Part shown: positions 13,388 through 22,232 of the stretch, one piece after another | Layout: every line of letters starts with the position of its first letter | Numbering within the stretch: position 1 is the stretch's first letter | Assembly: GCA_005792355.1 (NCBI GenBank) | Contig: SXSC01000021.1 | Location: 1 to 50,446 of the forward strand | Length of the DNA stretch: 50,446 nucleotides | Reading direction: 5' to 3' | Origin: Opitutaceae bacterium | GTDB taxonomy: Bacteria; Verrucomicrobiota; Verrucomicrobiia; Opitutales; Opitutaceae | Translations under genes and position numbers: made by a program | Notes under the pieces: model-generated | Database searches by the model: none | Told to the model about the DNA's origin: nothing | Seen by the model: only the letters and a program-made list of their open reading frames with translations

Positions 13388-14393
13388 TTCCGACTAATTC
13401 CCGCAGGGGCACGCGGGCGTCGCGCCCGGCCGCCGCGAGCGCCGCGAGGTTGAAGCGGAGGGTCTGCGCGGCGGCCTCGAGCGTGCAGAGCCGCGCGGGC
13501 TTTCCTTCGATCTGGTCGAGAAACGCGCGGGCCTGGTTGATGAAATGCGTGTCGCGCCCGGGCACGGGTGCTTCGTGCCAGGTCCAGTCGGCGGCCCCGG
13601 CGGCGAGGGTGCCCCAGCGCTGGTGATGCAGCTCGATTTTTACGCTGCCGCCCGCCGCGTGGAGCTGGATCGTGTTTTCATTGGGATGCTGAAATTGGTT
13701 CAGCGTGTAGTTCGCGAGCACGCCGCCATGCCGCGCGCTGACGTGGACCGTGTCCTCCACCTCCACGCCGGGGAGTGCGAGGTGCGCACAGTCGCAGAGG
13801 AGACTGTCCGCCGGGCCGATCACGCTCTCCACCCAGTTGGCGACATGCGTCAGGGCGTCCTGAATACCGCCGCCGCCGGTCGCGCGGTCGCGATAGTAGG
13901 TTTGGGCGTAGGCGGGACGGTGCAGCTGAAACGGCTGGCCGCTCGTGGCGGTGACGTGGAGCACGGGCCCGAAATCGCCGCGCGAGATGAAGTCACGCGC
14001 GCCGGTCAGAAACGGAAAAACGTGATAGACGTAGGCGACGGCGACCTGCCGCCCGGAGCGGTCGCGGGCCGCGAAGAGGTCGGGGAGGCCGTCGAGTGAG
14101 TGCGAGAGGGGCTTCTCGATCAGCACGTGGTGGCCGGCGTTAAGCGCCAGAATCGCGAGCGGCACGTGCAGCGGCGCCGGCGTGCAGATCACGACGGCGT
14201 CGAACGCACCGCCCGCGATCGCGGCGGCGGCGTCCTCGCTGGTGGGCACGCCGTAGGTTTCGGCCATGCGCTCACGCAAGGCCGCGCTGGTATCGCAGCC
14301 GGTAACTTGGCACCGGCCCGTTTGCTGGAAGCAGCGCAGGTGGCGCTCGCCGATGCTGCCACAGCCGATGATGAGGATCGAATTCGAGATCAT
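13383..14393 (-). CDS. Gfo/Idh/MocA-family oxidoreductase
   Basis: A 336-residue dehydrogenase. ILIIGCGSIGERHLRCF is the GxGxxG nucleotide loop, DAVVICTPAPLHVPLAILAL the second Rossmann landmark, and HHVLIEKPLSHSLDGL has the catalytic EKP. GGGGIQDALTHVANWVESVI corresponds to the GG-lxDxgcHxld segment of the C-terminal domain with the conserved Asp and His. It is the first gene of the minus-strand operon, divergent from the phytanoyl-CoA dioxygenase-like gene. Its stop codon lies within the palindromic element at 13287-13387, so the last residues (ELVGN) may have been altered by that element. The substrate is probably a sugar or polyol. Confidence 0.88.
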   Translation of the reverse strand: MISNSILIIGCGSIGERHLRCFQQTGRCQVTGCDTSAALRERMAETYGVPTSEDAAAAIAGGAFDAVVICTPAPLHVPLAILALNAGHHVLIEKPLSHSLDGLPDLFAARDRSGRQVAVAYVYHVFPFLTGARDFISRGDFGPVLHVTATSGQPFQLHRPAYAQTYYRDRATGGGGIQDALTHVANWVESVIGPADSLLCDCAHLALPGVEVEDTVHVSARHGGVLANYTLNQFQHPNENTIQLHAAGGSVKIELHHQRWGTLAAGAADWTWHEAPVPGRDTHFINQARAFLDQIEGKPARLCTLEAAAQTLRFNLAALAAAGRDARVPLRELVGN

Positions 14394-14629
14394 GCCACCG
14401 GCAAGCGGTTACAGGGCCGCGCCAACCGGGTCGAGCCTTTGCGGTTCCGCCGTGCGACCTCGGGCGAATTTGATCTTCGATCGATCGCAGCGTCTGGTCG
14501 CGCGCGAGACCGGACGGCCCGCCGGCCTCCGCGGGCCGAAGCCCGACCCGCCCGACGGCCGCGTGAATTGACTTGAACTCCGCCAATTCGCCACATCCGT
14601 TCCGCCGAATGCAGCCCGTTGCTCCACCC

Positions 14630-15382
14630 ATGGATTTCACGCACCTCAAGCCCCGGTACGATCGGGAAGGCTTCGTGATCGTGCGGCAGTTGTTGCCCCG
14701 GGCGGAGTTGGACGAACTGAACGCGAACCTCGCCCGGTACATTCGGGACGTCGTCCCGAATCTGCCGGCAACCGAGGCGTTCTACGAGGTCGACCGGGCC
14801 CAGCCCGACTCGTTGAAGCAGTTGCACCGGATGGAGCAGGATTCGTTCTTTGCCGCGTACCAGCGGCACCCGGTCTGGTGCGCCCTGGCCGAGGCCCTGG
14901 TCGGGGAGCCGGTGCTCACGATGGCCCCGGAATGGTTCAACAAACCGCCGCTGTCGGCCAAGGGAACCCCGCCGCACCAGGATAATTTTTATTTCAGTCT
15001 GCGCCCCTGCCACGTGGTGACGCTCTGGATGGCGCTCGACGTCGTGGACGAGGAGAACGCGTGTCTACGCTATGTGCCCGGTTCGCACCGGAAGCCGACC
15101 CGCCATCACGCGCGCGGCGGTGTGCTGGGTTTTTCGCAGGCGATCAGCGACTACGGCGACGCCGACCGGGCGGCGGAGATTCCCATCCTTCTGCAACCCG
15201 GCGACGTCACGGCGCACCACGGCAACACGATCCATCTCGCCGGCGCAAATCGCTCGGCCACGCGACACCGCCGGGCGTTTGCGATGGTGTTCAAGGGTGT
15301 GAGTTGCCGGCGCGACGAAGAGGCCCACGCGCGCTACCTCGCGGCGGCGAAATCGCAGCAGGCGGAATTCGGGGTGCGATAA
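14630..15382 (+). CDS. Phytanoyl-CoA dioxygenase (PhyH) family protein
   Basis: A 250-residue Fe(II)/2-oxoglutarate oxygenase. YDREGFVIVRQLLPRAELDE is the typical PhyH opening, HQDNFYF gives the metal-binding His-x-Asp, WMALDVVDEENACLRYVPGS with the following SHRKPTRHH is the family core, and HHGNTIHLAGANRS followed by RHRRAF supplies the distal His and the 2-oxoglutarate Arg. ATG 14630 (MDFTHLKPRYD) is preferred over ATG 14609. It is divergent from the oxidoreductase/aldolase operon with about 235 bases between, and both promoters should lie there. A role in modifying the compound degraded by that operon is possible but unproven. Confidence 0.87.
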   Translation: MDFTHLKPRYDREGFVIVRQLLPRAELDELNANLARYIRDVVPNLPATEAFYEVDRAQPDSLKQLHRMEQDSFFAAYQRHPVWCALAEALVGEPVLTMAPEWFNKPPLSAKGTPPHQDNFYFSLRPCHVVTLWMALDVVDEENACLRYVPGSHRKPTRHHARGGVLGFSQAISDYGDADRAAEIPILLQPGDVTAHHGNTIHLAGANRSATRHRRAFAMVFKGVSCRRDEEAHARYLAAAKSQQAEFGVR

Positions 15383-15550
15383 CGCGGGTGGGCCGCGCAA
15401 ATTTCCTCCCGACCACAACGAGTAGGCCCGGCCTCATCGCCGGCGGCTGGTGCGTGCTGGCTGATCCGCGCCCGGGCCAAGATCTTCGCGGGGGCACGGT
15501 TGATCGATCTTTCTCGGAAATCCGAAAACGATGCTCCACGTTTTTATCGC

Positions 15551-16783
15551 ATGAGCAGAACCTCCCGCCGGATCTTTCTTCGACGCACCGGTCTGGCCGC
15601 GGTCGGCGCAGTCTTGGGGCCGCAGGTTTCAATCGGCCGCAGCCAGACAGCGGGCAAGGCGGCCGAGGGGCCTGGTCCCGCGCCGGCGTCCGGCGTAATC
15701 CCGGGGAAGCGCGGCGTGCGGGTGTTGAGCGATCGCCCGATCAATTGCGAAACGCCGGTCACGTTGTTGGACGATGAGATCACCCCCAACCATCTCCACT
15801 TCGTGCGTAACAACGGGCATGTCCCGGCCCGGGCCGAACGGGGAGATCTGACCGGTTGGTCGCTGGCCGTCGACGGCGAGGTGCAGCGCGCGTTGAAGCT
15901 GACGCTCGACGAGCTAAAGCAGTATGGCGCGATCGAACGCGCCCTGGTGCTCGAATGTGCCGGCAATGGACGGGCGGGCTTCAATCCTCCGGCCAGCGGC
16001 AATCAATGGACGCTCGGGGGCGTGGGGTGTGCGCTTTATCGCGGCGTGCGTTTGCGCGATGTCCTGAATGCGGCGGGAATAAAACCGACGGCGGTTTATG
16101 TGGGTTACTACGGCGAAGATCCGCACCTGAGTGGCGATCTGAAGCGGCAGGCCATTTCGCGCGGCGTGCCGATCGCCAAGGCGCTCGACGAGCACACGAT
16201 GCTCGCCTGGGAAATGAACGGTGAACCCCTGCCCGCGTTGCACGGTTTTCCTTTGCGGCTGATTTGTCCCGGTTGGCCCGCCTCGACGTCCGGGAAGTGG
16301 CTCACGCGCCTTTGGGTGCGCGACCGGGAACACGATGGCGAGAAGATGACCGGCCACTCGTACCGTCTGCCGCGGTATCCGGTTGCTCCGGGCGCCACGG
16401 TGCCCAAGGAGGACATGGCCATGATCGAGGAACTCCCGGTGAAATCCCTCATTTCTTTGCCGGGCTCCGGCGTCGAGCATCCGGTCAGCCGGGCGCTGGC
16501 GATGCGCGGGCAGGCGTGGAGCGGCTCCGGCGACGTGCGCGCGTTGCAGATCAGCATTGATTTCGGGCAGTCCTGGCTTAACGCGGACTTGAGGCGGCCG
16601 AGGAACAAGTACGCGTGGCAGCGGTGGACGGCAGAGGTGCGGTTTCCTGTCCGGGGATATTATGAAATCTGGGCGCGAGCGACGGATGCCGCCGGCCGCA
16701 TGCAGCCGATGGTCGTTCCCGGCTGGAACCCAGAGGGCTATTGTAACAATGCGATGCAGCGAATCGCCGTGAAGGTCGTCTGA
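15551..16783 (+). CDS. sorA: Sulfite dehydrogenase molybdopterin subunit (SorA/SoxC-like)
   Basis: A 410-residue oxidoreductase with a twin-arginine signal (SRRIFLRRTGLAAVGAVLG). The molybdopterin domain has the conserved cysteine in LVLECAGNGR (Cys136), followed by WTLGGVGCALYRGVRLRDVL. The C-terminal Mo-co dimerisation domain includes RALAMRGQAWSGSGDVRALQ and ISIDFGQSW. The catalytic pattern is that of sulfite oxidase-fold enzymes (YedY is shorter; SoxC and SorA are closest). Six bases downstream is a small cytochrome c gene, which is the SorAB arrangement: sulfite oxidised in the periplasm, electrons passed to a c-type haem. Two sulfatases elsewhere in the window release sulfate rather than sulfite, so the source of sulfite is open. 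Confidence 0.82.
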   Translation: MSRTSRRIFLRRTGLAAVGAVLGPQVSIGRSQTAGKAAEGPGPAPASGVIPGKRGVRVLSDRPINCETPVTLLDDEITPNHLHFVRNNGHVPARAERGDLTGWSLAVDGEVQRALKLTLDELKQYGAIERALVLECAGNGRAGFNPPASGNQWTLGGVGCALYRGVRLRDVLNAAGIKPTAVYVGYYGEDPHLSGDLKRQAISRGVPIAKALDEHTMLAWEMNGEPLPALHGFPLRLICPGWPASTSGKWLTRLWVRDREHDGEKMTGHSYRLPRYPVAPGATVPKEDMAMIEELPVKSLISLPGSGVEHPVSRALAMRGQAWSGSGDVRALQISIDFGQSWLNADLRRPRNKYAWQRWTAEVRFPVRGYYEIWARATDAAGRMQPMVVPGWNPEGYCNNAMQRIAVKVV

Positions 16784-16789
16784 CTTGTC

Positions 16790-17209
16790 ATGAATGCCCG
16801 CCGCTTTGGCCGTTGGTCGATCCTTCAAATCGCCTTTTTCCTGTTCATCGCATGGTGCTCGCCGCTGTTCTGGATGGCGGGCGCCGAACCGGCGATTGGC
16901 TCCAGCCCCGACGAGGTCGAGCGACAGTTTGGTCTGAAGCCAGGTCCGGGTCGTGAACTCGTGCTCGCCCATTGCCTGCCGTGCCACTCCACCGCCATCG
17001 TCGCCGCCAATCACCTGCCGCGTGAACGCTGGGCGGAGTTGGTGCAACGGATGCAGGAAAAAAACGGCATGCGCCCGATCGACGAAGGCACGCGCAAGAG
17101 CATCCTCGACTACCTTGAAACCGCCCAGCGTCCCGCCGACGGGACCTTAAATGCCGGCAAGCTGACCCCCTGGGCCGCACCGCTCTACCGGCCCAATCCG
17201 CTGTGGTGA
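16790..17209 (+). CDS. Small c-type cytochrome (SorB-like)
   Basis: A 139-residue protein with an N-terminal membrane/signal segment (ILQIAFFLFIAWCSPLFWMA) and a single haem site CLPCH (Cys62, Cys65, His66). A methionine further on (EKNGMRPID) is a plausible sixth ligand. It starts six bases after the molybdopterin subunit and is the natural electron acceptor of that enzyme, as SorB is for SorA. The C-terminal ~40 residues (TPWAAPLYRPNPLW) have no recognised motif. The hydrophobic start could be a cleaved signal or an anchor. Confidence 0.82.
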   Translation: MNARRFGRWSILQIAFFLFIAWCSPLFWMAGAEPAIGSSPDEVERQFGLKPGPGRELVLAHCLPCHSTAIVAANHLPRERWAELVQRMQEKNGMRPIDEGTRKSILDYLETAQRPADGTLNAGKLTPWAAPLYRPNPLW

Positions 17210-17346
17210 ATGGCGCGGCCGCAGGGTTTCGGCGGGGCCGTTTAATCTTCTGCGACTCCGCCTCTGGCTTCCGTGGTTCAAGGCCAACTGCCGAATCATG
17301 GCTCATGACCCGATCGACAGCGACCGGAGCGAGTCGCGGCACGCCG

Positions 17347-18348
17347 TCACCGGCGAAACGGGAGCAACTCCGCCCACTTGATTCGGAAGACCGCGTCCGT
17401 GCGGTGCTTTTTTCGATCTTCGCCACCGAGGCAATAGAGCCAGTCGCCGCTTCGAACCAGACTGACCATTGCGGCGTAGGGGAGGGGCGTCGTCGGAACG
17501 TACACGCCGGTTTCCACCGTGAAAACAAACGCAGCGGTCACGAATTCCACTTCGTCGTTCCGGTAGCCGCCGGCGATGAAGATGTGGCGCTCGTCGAGCG
17601 CGACCGCGGTGAGGCCGCGGCCGGGGTGCGGCAGCGGCGGCAGTGTTTCCCAGCGTTTCTTCGCCGGTGAGTAGGCGTGGGCGGCGGCCTGATTCACCAC
17701 CGTCTCGGTGGCCGGGTTCCAGCGCGCTCCGCCGAAGACGCAGAGCCGGCCGCCGGCGACCGCCGCGGTGCCGGTGGCAATGCCGGGCTCCGGGTAGTCC
17801 GCGAGGCGGGTGGTGCTGCCCGTCTCGATGTCGATCGCGAGGAACGTGTTCGTGAGGCGATCAAGCTTCGCCTGATCCTCGGTGCCGCCGACCACGTAGA
17901 GCGTGGAGCCCAGCAGTGCCCCAGCCGCATAGACGAAACCGCGGTCGAGCGGAGCCACGAGCCGCGGCAAAAGCCCGGCCTCCAGTTTCCAGAGCGATTG
18001 GTTCGTCGCCGTGCCGCTGCTGCCGCCCGCGAACCACCATGCGCCGCCGGTCTGCCCCGTCACGGCATAGGCGACGGGTGCCGCCAGCCGCCCGGCTGTG
18101 CGCCAGGTGTTGCGCGCGGGATCGTAGGCCCAAATCCGGTCGAGCCACGTCTTGGTGTCGCCCTGCCAGGTCGTGCCTCCCGCGACGACAATCTCCCCAG
18201 CGATCGCGGCGCCCACGAATCCGCCGTTGCCGACTGGCAGTGGCGCAAGCCGCTCCCACGCGGCGGAAGCTGCGGCGGAGGTGTTGAGGGCGAGCGCCAG
18301 CGCGAACCACCAGCAGCAGCAGTGGCGAGGCACGGGGTTGATGTTCAT
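17347..18348 (-). CDS. Exported kelch-repeat protein (NanM-like)
   Basis: A 333-residue protein from ATG 18348 with a Cys-rich signal region (MNINPVPRHCCCWWFALALA). Five to six kelch motifs follow, each with a VVAGGT/VVGGTE/VFGGAR/IAGGYR/CLGGED double-glycine and a later Trp/Tyr: for example AGEIVVAGGTTWQGDTKTWL and STLYVVGGTEDQAKLDRLTN. The bacterial family includes periplasmic N-acetylneuraminate mutarotase NanM, and NanM genes are often linked to SSS symporters as here. No NanA or other sialic acid gene is in the window, so a sialic acid role is only a possibility. It is the last gene of the minus-strand locus starting at 23181. Confidence 0.8.
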   Translation of the reverse strand: MNINPVPRHCCCWWFALALALNTSAAASAAWERLAPLPVGNGGFVGAAIAGEIVVAGGTTWQGDTKTWLDRIWAYDPARNTWRTAGRLAAPVAYAVTGQTGGAWWFAGGSSGTATNQSLWKLEAGLLPRLVAPLDRGFVYAAGALLGSTLYVVGGTEDQAKLDRLTNTFLAIDIETGSTTRLADYPEPGIATGTAAVAGGRLCVFGGARWNPATETVVNQAAAHAYSPAKKRWETLPPLPHPGRGLTAVALDERHIFIAGGYRNDEVEFVTAAFVFTVETGVYVPTTPLPYAAMVSLVRSGDWLYCLGGEDRKKHRTDAVFRIKWAELLPFRR

Positions 18349-18669
18349 GGTTTGATGGAGGCGGGGTGCCCTCTCCCCGCGCAGGAACAAGATTCCCTGT
18401 TTTATCAATTTTGCGAAATTTCATGCATGATGTTTTTGTCACAGAGGCCACGGAGGATGCACGGAGGACACAGGCGCAGAAGAATTGGAGGTCTTACTCA
18501 GTGACCTCTGGGGCCCCTCCGTGTCCTCTGTGGCGAAGATCGGCTTCGATTGCGGTTGTCGCGTCAGGGAACGAGCAGGGTGGGGGCACTCCGCCTCCCG
18601 CGGCACGGGCGGCATCGGCGACGTCACCGTGCAATGTATTTGGATACGGAGCCGGCATCGCAAAAAAGT
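18349..18669. other. Intergenic region with palindromic element
   Basis: About 320 bases between the kelch and symporter genes. It holds the element at 18440-18532; elsewhere I see no gene or clear regulatory site. Confidence 0.5.
18440..18532. repeat. Palindromic element (CACAGAGG...CCTCTGTG family)
   Basis: CACAGAGGCCACGGAGG (18440-18456) and CCTCCGTGTCCTCTGTG (18516-18532) are nearly perfect reverse complements. Inside, ACGGAGGACACAG repeats the theme. It carries no ORF. Similar CACAGAGG-CACGGAGG strings are familiar intergenic repeats in this bacterial group. Confidence 0.7.
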
Positions 18670-20181
18670 TCACTCCGCCGCCGGCGGCTTCCTGGCCCAC
18701 GTCAGGCCGTCGAGTTGCCGGTCGGCGGGGGGATGATCGAAGCGACTCACGACATAGCCGACCGCCATCGTGACGCCGCAGCCGGTCAGGGCGTACCACA
18801 GAAACGAGACCTTGGTGCCAAAACACACCCAGAGCGCGACCAGCAGACCCGCGATCCAGCCCGCCAACGCGCCGCGAGCGGTGGCGCGCGCCACGATCAT
18901 GCCGAGCAGGAACAAGCCGATGAGCGGTCCGCCGATCAGGCTGATGACCTTGTTGGTGGCTTCCAACAGGGTGCCGAGGCGCTCCACCAAAAACGCGAGC
19001 ACGATGACCAGCGCGCCGTAGAGGAGGGTGAGCACTCGCGCGATCTTGAGTTGATTTTTCTCCGACAAATCCGGGTTGCGCCAAAGTCGCTGATAAAAAT
19101 CGACGAGGCTGGCGGAGGTGAGAGAGTTGATGCCGGCCGAGATCGTCGACATGCTCGCGGCGAATATCGCCGCGATGAACAGCCCCGGGAAACCGTGCGG
19201 CAGCTCATGCACCACGAAGTAGGGGAGAATCTGATCCGCCTTGGTGATTTGGCCGGCGGCCAGGGGATCGCCGTGGACCTGATAAAACGCATAGAGCACC
19301 AGCCCCGTGCCGTAGAATACCGCCGTGACCGGCAGCACCAGCACGAGCTTCAGCCAGAGGCCGCGTTGGGCGACCTTGAGACTGCTGGCGGAGAGGTAAC
19401 GTTGCACCGAAACCTGATCCGTCGCCATCTGCACCAAGTGCATGAAGGCGGCGCCAATCAACAGACCCCACAAGGTCAGGCGCACGGTGGGGTCGGGGCT
19501 GAAGCTCAACTCGAAGCGCCCGCCCTGTTGGCCGATTTCAACGACCTGGCTCCAGCCACCCGGAATGCGCGTGACGGCGAGCATGACGATGGCGAGCTGC
19601 CCACCAAACAGGACGACGAGCTGCATCACATCGGTCCAGATCACGGCGCGCATGCCGCCAAACGTGGTGTAGATCGTCGTCACGAGGCCGGAGCACAGAA
19701 TCGTGAACCACAGCGGCATGCCCGTGGCCTGCTCGAGCGCGAGCGCCGGGGCGTACGTGGCGGCCGCCAGCCAGAGCAGCACGCGGGCGATGAACGACGC
19801 CGACGCAAGGGTGCGCAGCTGCACGGAGAATCGTTCCTCGAGATACTGATACGCCGTGAAGAAGCGCGAATTGTAGTAAAACGGCAGGAAAACCAGGGTC
19901 GTCAGCGGCGTGGCGATCAGAAAGCCGATGTTGACCAGATAAAAGGCGACTCCGTTGGCGTAACCTTCGCTCGGCGCCGCAAGGAAGCTGATGCCGGAAA
20001 ACAACGAGGCCAGGATCGTCATCGCGATGACGACGCTGCCCATGGAACGTCCGGCCAGGAAATATTCGTCGAGGTTGCGCTGCCCCTTCACGAACCAGAG
20101 GCCGATCACGGCGGTCAGCGCCAGATAGGCGGCGAAGACGAGGTAATCGAGCAGCGAGAAATGCTGGGAAAGTTCGGTCAT
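18670..20181 (-). CDS. Sodium:solute symporter (SSS family)
   Basis: A 503-residue integral membrane protein with about 13 predicted helices. LLDYLVFAAYLALTAVIGLW opens it, LDEYFLAGRSMGSVVIAMTI is the conserved loop after helix 1, and LAAPSEGYANGVAFYLVNIG, TTFGGMRAVIWTDVMQLVVL and SMSTISAGINSLTSASLVDF are hallmark SSS segments, including the Na+-site Ser/Thr of the last one. SSS carriers import sugars, amino acids, vitamins or sialic acid with sodium. ATG 20181 is used. It lies downstream of the D-threonine aldolase-like gene on the same strand, with a repeat element between, and upstream of the kelch gene, so it is probably the uptake system of this locus. Confidence 0.9.
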   Translation of the reverse strand: MTELSQHFSLLDYLVFAAYLALTAVIGLWFVKGQRNLDEYFLAGRSMGSVVIAMTILASLFSGISFLAAPSEGYANGVAFYLVNIGFLIATPLTTLVFLPFYYNSRFFTAYQYLEERFSVQLRTLASASFIARVLLWLAAATYAPALALEQATGMPLWFTILCSGLVTTIYTTFGGMRAVIWTDVMQLVVLFGGQLAIVMLAVTRIPGGWSQVVEIGQQGGRFELSFSPDPTVRLTLWGLLIGAAFMHLVQMATDQVSVQRYLSASSLKVAQRGLWLKLVLVLPVTAVFYGTGLVLYAFYQVHGDPLAAGQITKADQILPYFVVHELPHGFPGLFIAAIFAASMSTISAGINSLTSASLVDFYQRLWRNPDLSEKNQLKIARVLTLLYGALVIVLAFLVERLGTLLEATNKVISLIGGPLIGLFLLGMIVARATARGALAGWIAGLLVALWVCFGTKVSFLWYALTGCGVTMAVGYVVSRFDHPPADRQLDGLTWARKPPAAE

Positions 20182-20247
20182 GTGGGTCAGCCCGCATTTT
20201 CCCCAACACGGCCGTCGGCCGCGCCCCGCCTCCGGCTGGCAAACCAA

Positions 20248-20321
20248 AGGAGGGGCGGTTTCCCAACCGCCCAACCAAGGTCGGCCGACGGTTTTTCGGC
20301 GGTTGGGAAACCGCCGCTCCC
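20248..20321. repeat. REP-like palindrome, GGGCGGTTTCCC family, copy 1
   Basis: AGGAGGGGCGGTTTCCCAAC (then CGCC) on the left and GGCGGTTGGGAAACCGCCGC (then TCC) on the right enclose a short centre containing TCGGCCGACGGTT. The right flank ACGATCAAAATCGTCGCGA also matches copy 2 at 24878-24951. No coding content. Confidence 0.8.
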
Positions 20322-20382
20322 GGGGGAACGATCAAAATCGTCGCGAACCTGAACCACACGGATCCGCATGGCTACGTCCAGG

Positions 20383-21480
20383 CTATCGCACCCGGCCGCG
20401 CGCCTCGACGCGCCAGACGTCAACGACGCGCCCGCCCTCCGTCACGACCACCTCGTCCGTCAAGTTCACCACCGGGCAAACATGGGCGGGCATGAAGAGC
20501 AGGCGTTCACCCACGCGCAGCGCATCCACGTCGGCACCGCGCACCCAGCCATGTTCCTCGCTGACGCGCACGACGGAGAGCTCGCGGCCGTCGGCGGCAA
20601 TCGCGAAAATATTCGCCGCCGTCCGGTCGGAAAAAAGCGCCTTCGACCCGGCATCAATCAGCGCCAGGCCGGACGCGGGTTTGTCGACGACGGTGGCAAG
20701 GACGTGCAGCGCGACTTCGTCGGCGCGCATCGTGCCGGTCAATTTCGCCAGAGCGATGTCGCCGAAAACGTAGGTGCCCGGGCGCACCGCCTGCACGCGC
20801 CCGCGCGAAGCGGCGGCGACGAGCCGCGCGCTGACGCTGCAGCCGGGCCACACGGGCAGGCTGCGGTCGATGCCATCGCGGGCCGCGCAGACGCGGGCAA
20901 TCGTTTCCTCGACGCGCGCCGCTTGTTCGGCGGGCGGCACGCCGTAGAGACTGCCCTCGTGGGCATAAAAGCCGCGGAGCTCCGCGTGCGGGCTGCGGCC
21001 GAGCGCGGCGGCGATGCGGCCGACGGCGGCGAGATCGCGCACGCCTTCGCGGCCCAGGCCGGTGTCGATCGCCATCATGACCGACAGTTTTTTCCCCGTG
21101 AGCGCCGCCAACCGGAGAAACACCTCCGTGTGTTCCTCGCTGGTGACGGCGAGGCGCAGCTCATCGAGCTGTTCGATGAGGGCGGAGATACGCGATGCCT
21201 GCCGCGGGTCGACGAGCGAGTGCGCGACAAAAAGGCTGCGCACGCCGGAGGGCAGCATCGCCTCGGCTTCGCCGAGCTTGGCGCAGGTGAGGCCGCGGGC
21301 GCCCGCCGTGAGCTGCTGGCGGGCGACCGCGACCATCTTGTGCGTCTTGATGTGTGGGCGCAGCTCGACCCCGTGCGCGTCGCAGGCGGCCTGCATGCCG
21401 CGGATGTTGGCGGCGAGCCGGGCGCGATCCACCAGCACGGTCGGGGTCGGCAATTCGTCGTAGGTCGGCAGGGGGTTCAT
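20383..21480 (-). CDS. D-threonine aldolase/D-serine dehydratase-like PLP enzyme
   Basis: A 365-residue fold-type III (alanine racemase-like) PLP protein. [20 protein letters not shown] is the family opening, RPHIKTHK carries the PLP lysine (Lys45), and [13 protein letters not shown] lies on the barrel. The C-terminal beta domain ends with [15 protein letters not shown]; the His-x-Cys (His333, Cys335) is the metal site of D-serine dehydratases and D-threonine aldolases. It should split or dehydrate a D-beta-hydroxy amino acid. The start overlaps the SDR stop (ATGA at 21477-21480). Together with the class III aminotransferase and RidA it argues for amino-compound catabolism. Confidence 0.85.
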   Translation of the reverse strand: MNPLPTYDELPTPTVLVDRARLAANIRGMQAACDAHGVELRPHIKTHKMVAVARQQLTAGARGLTCAKLGEAEAMLPSGVRSLFVAHSLVDPRQASRISALIEQLDELRLAVTSEEHTEVFLRLAALTGKKLSVMMAIDTGLGREGVRDLAAVGRIAAALGRSPHAELRGFYAHEGSLYGVPPAEQAARVEETIARVCAARDGIDRSLPVWPGCSVSARLVAAASRGRVQAVRPGTYVFGDIALAKLTGTMRADEVALHVLATVVDKPASGLALIDAGSKALFSDRTAANIFAIAADGRELSVVRVSEEHGWVRGADVDALRVGERLLFMPAHVCPVVNLTDEVVVTEGGRVVDVWRVEARGRVR

Positions 21481-22232
21481 AATCGTCCGATCTGGCCAAC
21501 GGTGAGGCCGCCGTCGACGACCAACACCTGGCCCGTGATGTACGCCGCCGCCGGCGACAGGAGGAACACCGCGGCGCCCGCGCAGTCGACGGGTTCGCCG
21601 ACGCGCCCGAGCAGGATCTTTTTTTCGTAATGGCGCCGTGTTTCCGGTTTCTTGCCGCCGAGCCAGCTGTCGGTCAGCGGCGTGTGGATGAGCCCGGGCG
21701 CGAGGCCGTTGACCCGGATGCGCTGTGGCGCGAGCGACTGCGCGAGGCTGCGCGTCATCATCACGAGGGCGCCCTTGGAGGTGTCGTAGGCGGTGGAGTC
21801 GTCCTCCGCCTGAAACCCGTTGGTGGAGGAAACGATCACGACGGCTCCGCCGCGCTGGCGCGCGACGAGCTCGCGGGCAAACGCCTGCACGATGAAGTAG
21901 GTGGCGCGAACGTTGAGGTTCATCGTGCGCTCCCAGCGGGTCGCGTCCATTTCAAGATACGGCACATCGAAGAAACTGCCCGCGTTGCACACGAGGAGGT
22001 CGAGGGCGGGTCTTGCCCGAAAGGCCGCCGTCACGAGTTCCGCCGGCGCGTCGGCCGTGCTCAGATCGGCGGACAGAAACGTGCCGCCGGCCGGCAGTGG
22101 TGCGGAACGCTCGGTCCCGTGGAAAATCACGTCGGCGCCGGCCGCCCCCAGCCCGAGAGCGATGGCATGACCGATGCCCTTCGTGGAGCCGGTGACGAGC
22201 GCGGCGCTAGGTGCGAGTGAGAAGGCGTTCAT
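21477..22232 (-). CDS. SDR-family oxidoreductase
   Basis: A 251-residue short-chain dehydrogenase. [17 protein letters not shown] is the TGxxxGIG loop, [11 protein letters not shown] the NAG motif, [11 protein letters not shown] the catalytic Ser region, YDTSKGA the YxxxK pair, and [15 protein letters not shown] the C-terminus. The first ATG at 22232 sits within the 3' end of the upstream hydrolase gene (26-base overlap), and the stop overlaps the D-threonine aldolase-like start, so translation is probably coupled. It may oxidise the beta-hydroxyl of the same substrate that the PLP enzyme acts on. Confidence 0.88.
   Translation of the reverse strand: MNAFSLAPSAALVTGSTKGIGHAIALGLGAAGADVIFHGTERSAPLPAGGTFLSADLSTADAPAELVTAAFRARPALDLLVCNAGSFFDVPYLEMDATRWERTMNLNVRATYFIVQAFARELVARQRGGAVVIVSSTNGFQAEDDSTAYDTSKGALVMMTRSLAQSLAPQRIRVNGLAPGLIHTPLTDSWLGGKKPETRRHYEKKILLGRVGEPVDCAGAAVFLLSPAAAYITGQVLVVDGGLTVGQIGRL

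Noticed and set aside
18550..20352. Plus-strand frame of 600 codons, rich in Arg/Glu/Asp
   Set aside because: Antisense to the SSS symporter; charged low-complexity composition is typical of shadow frames of membrane genes.
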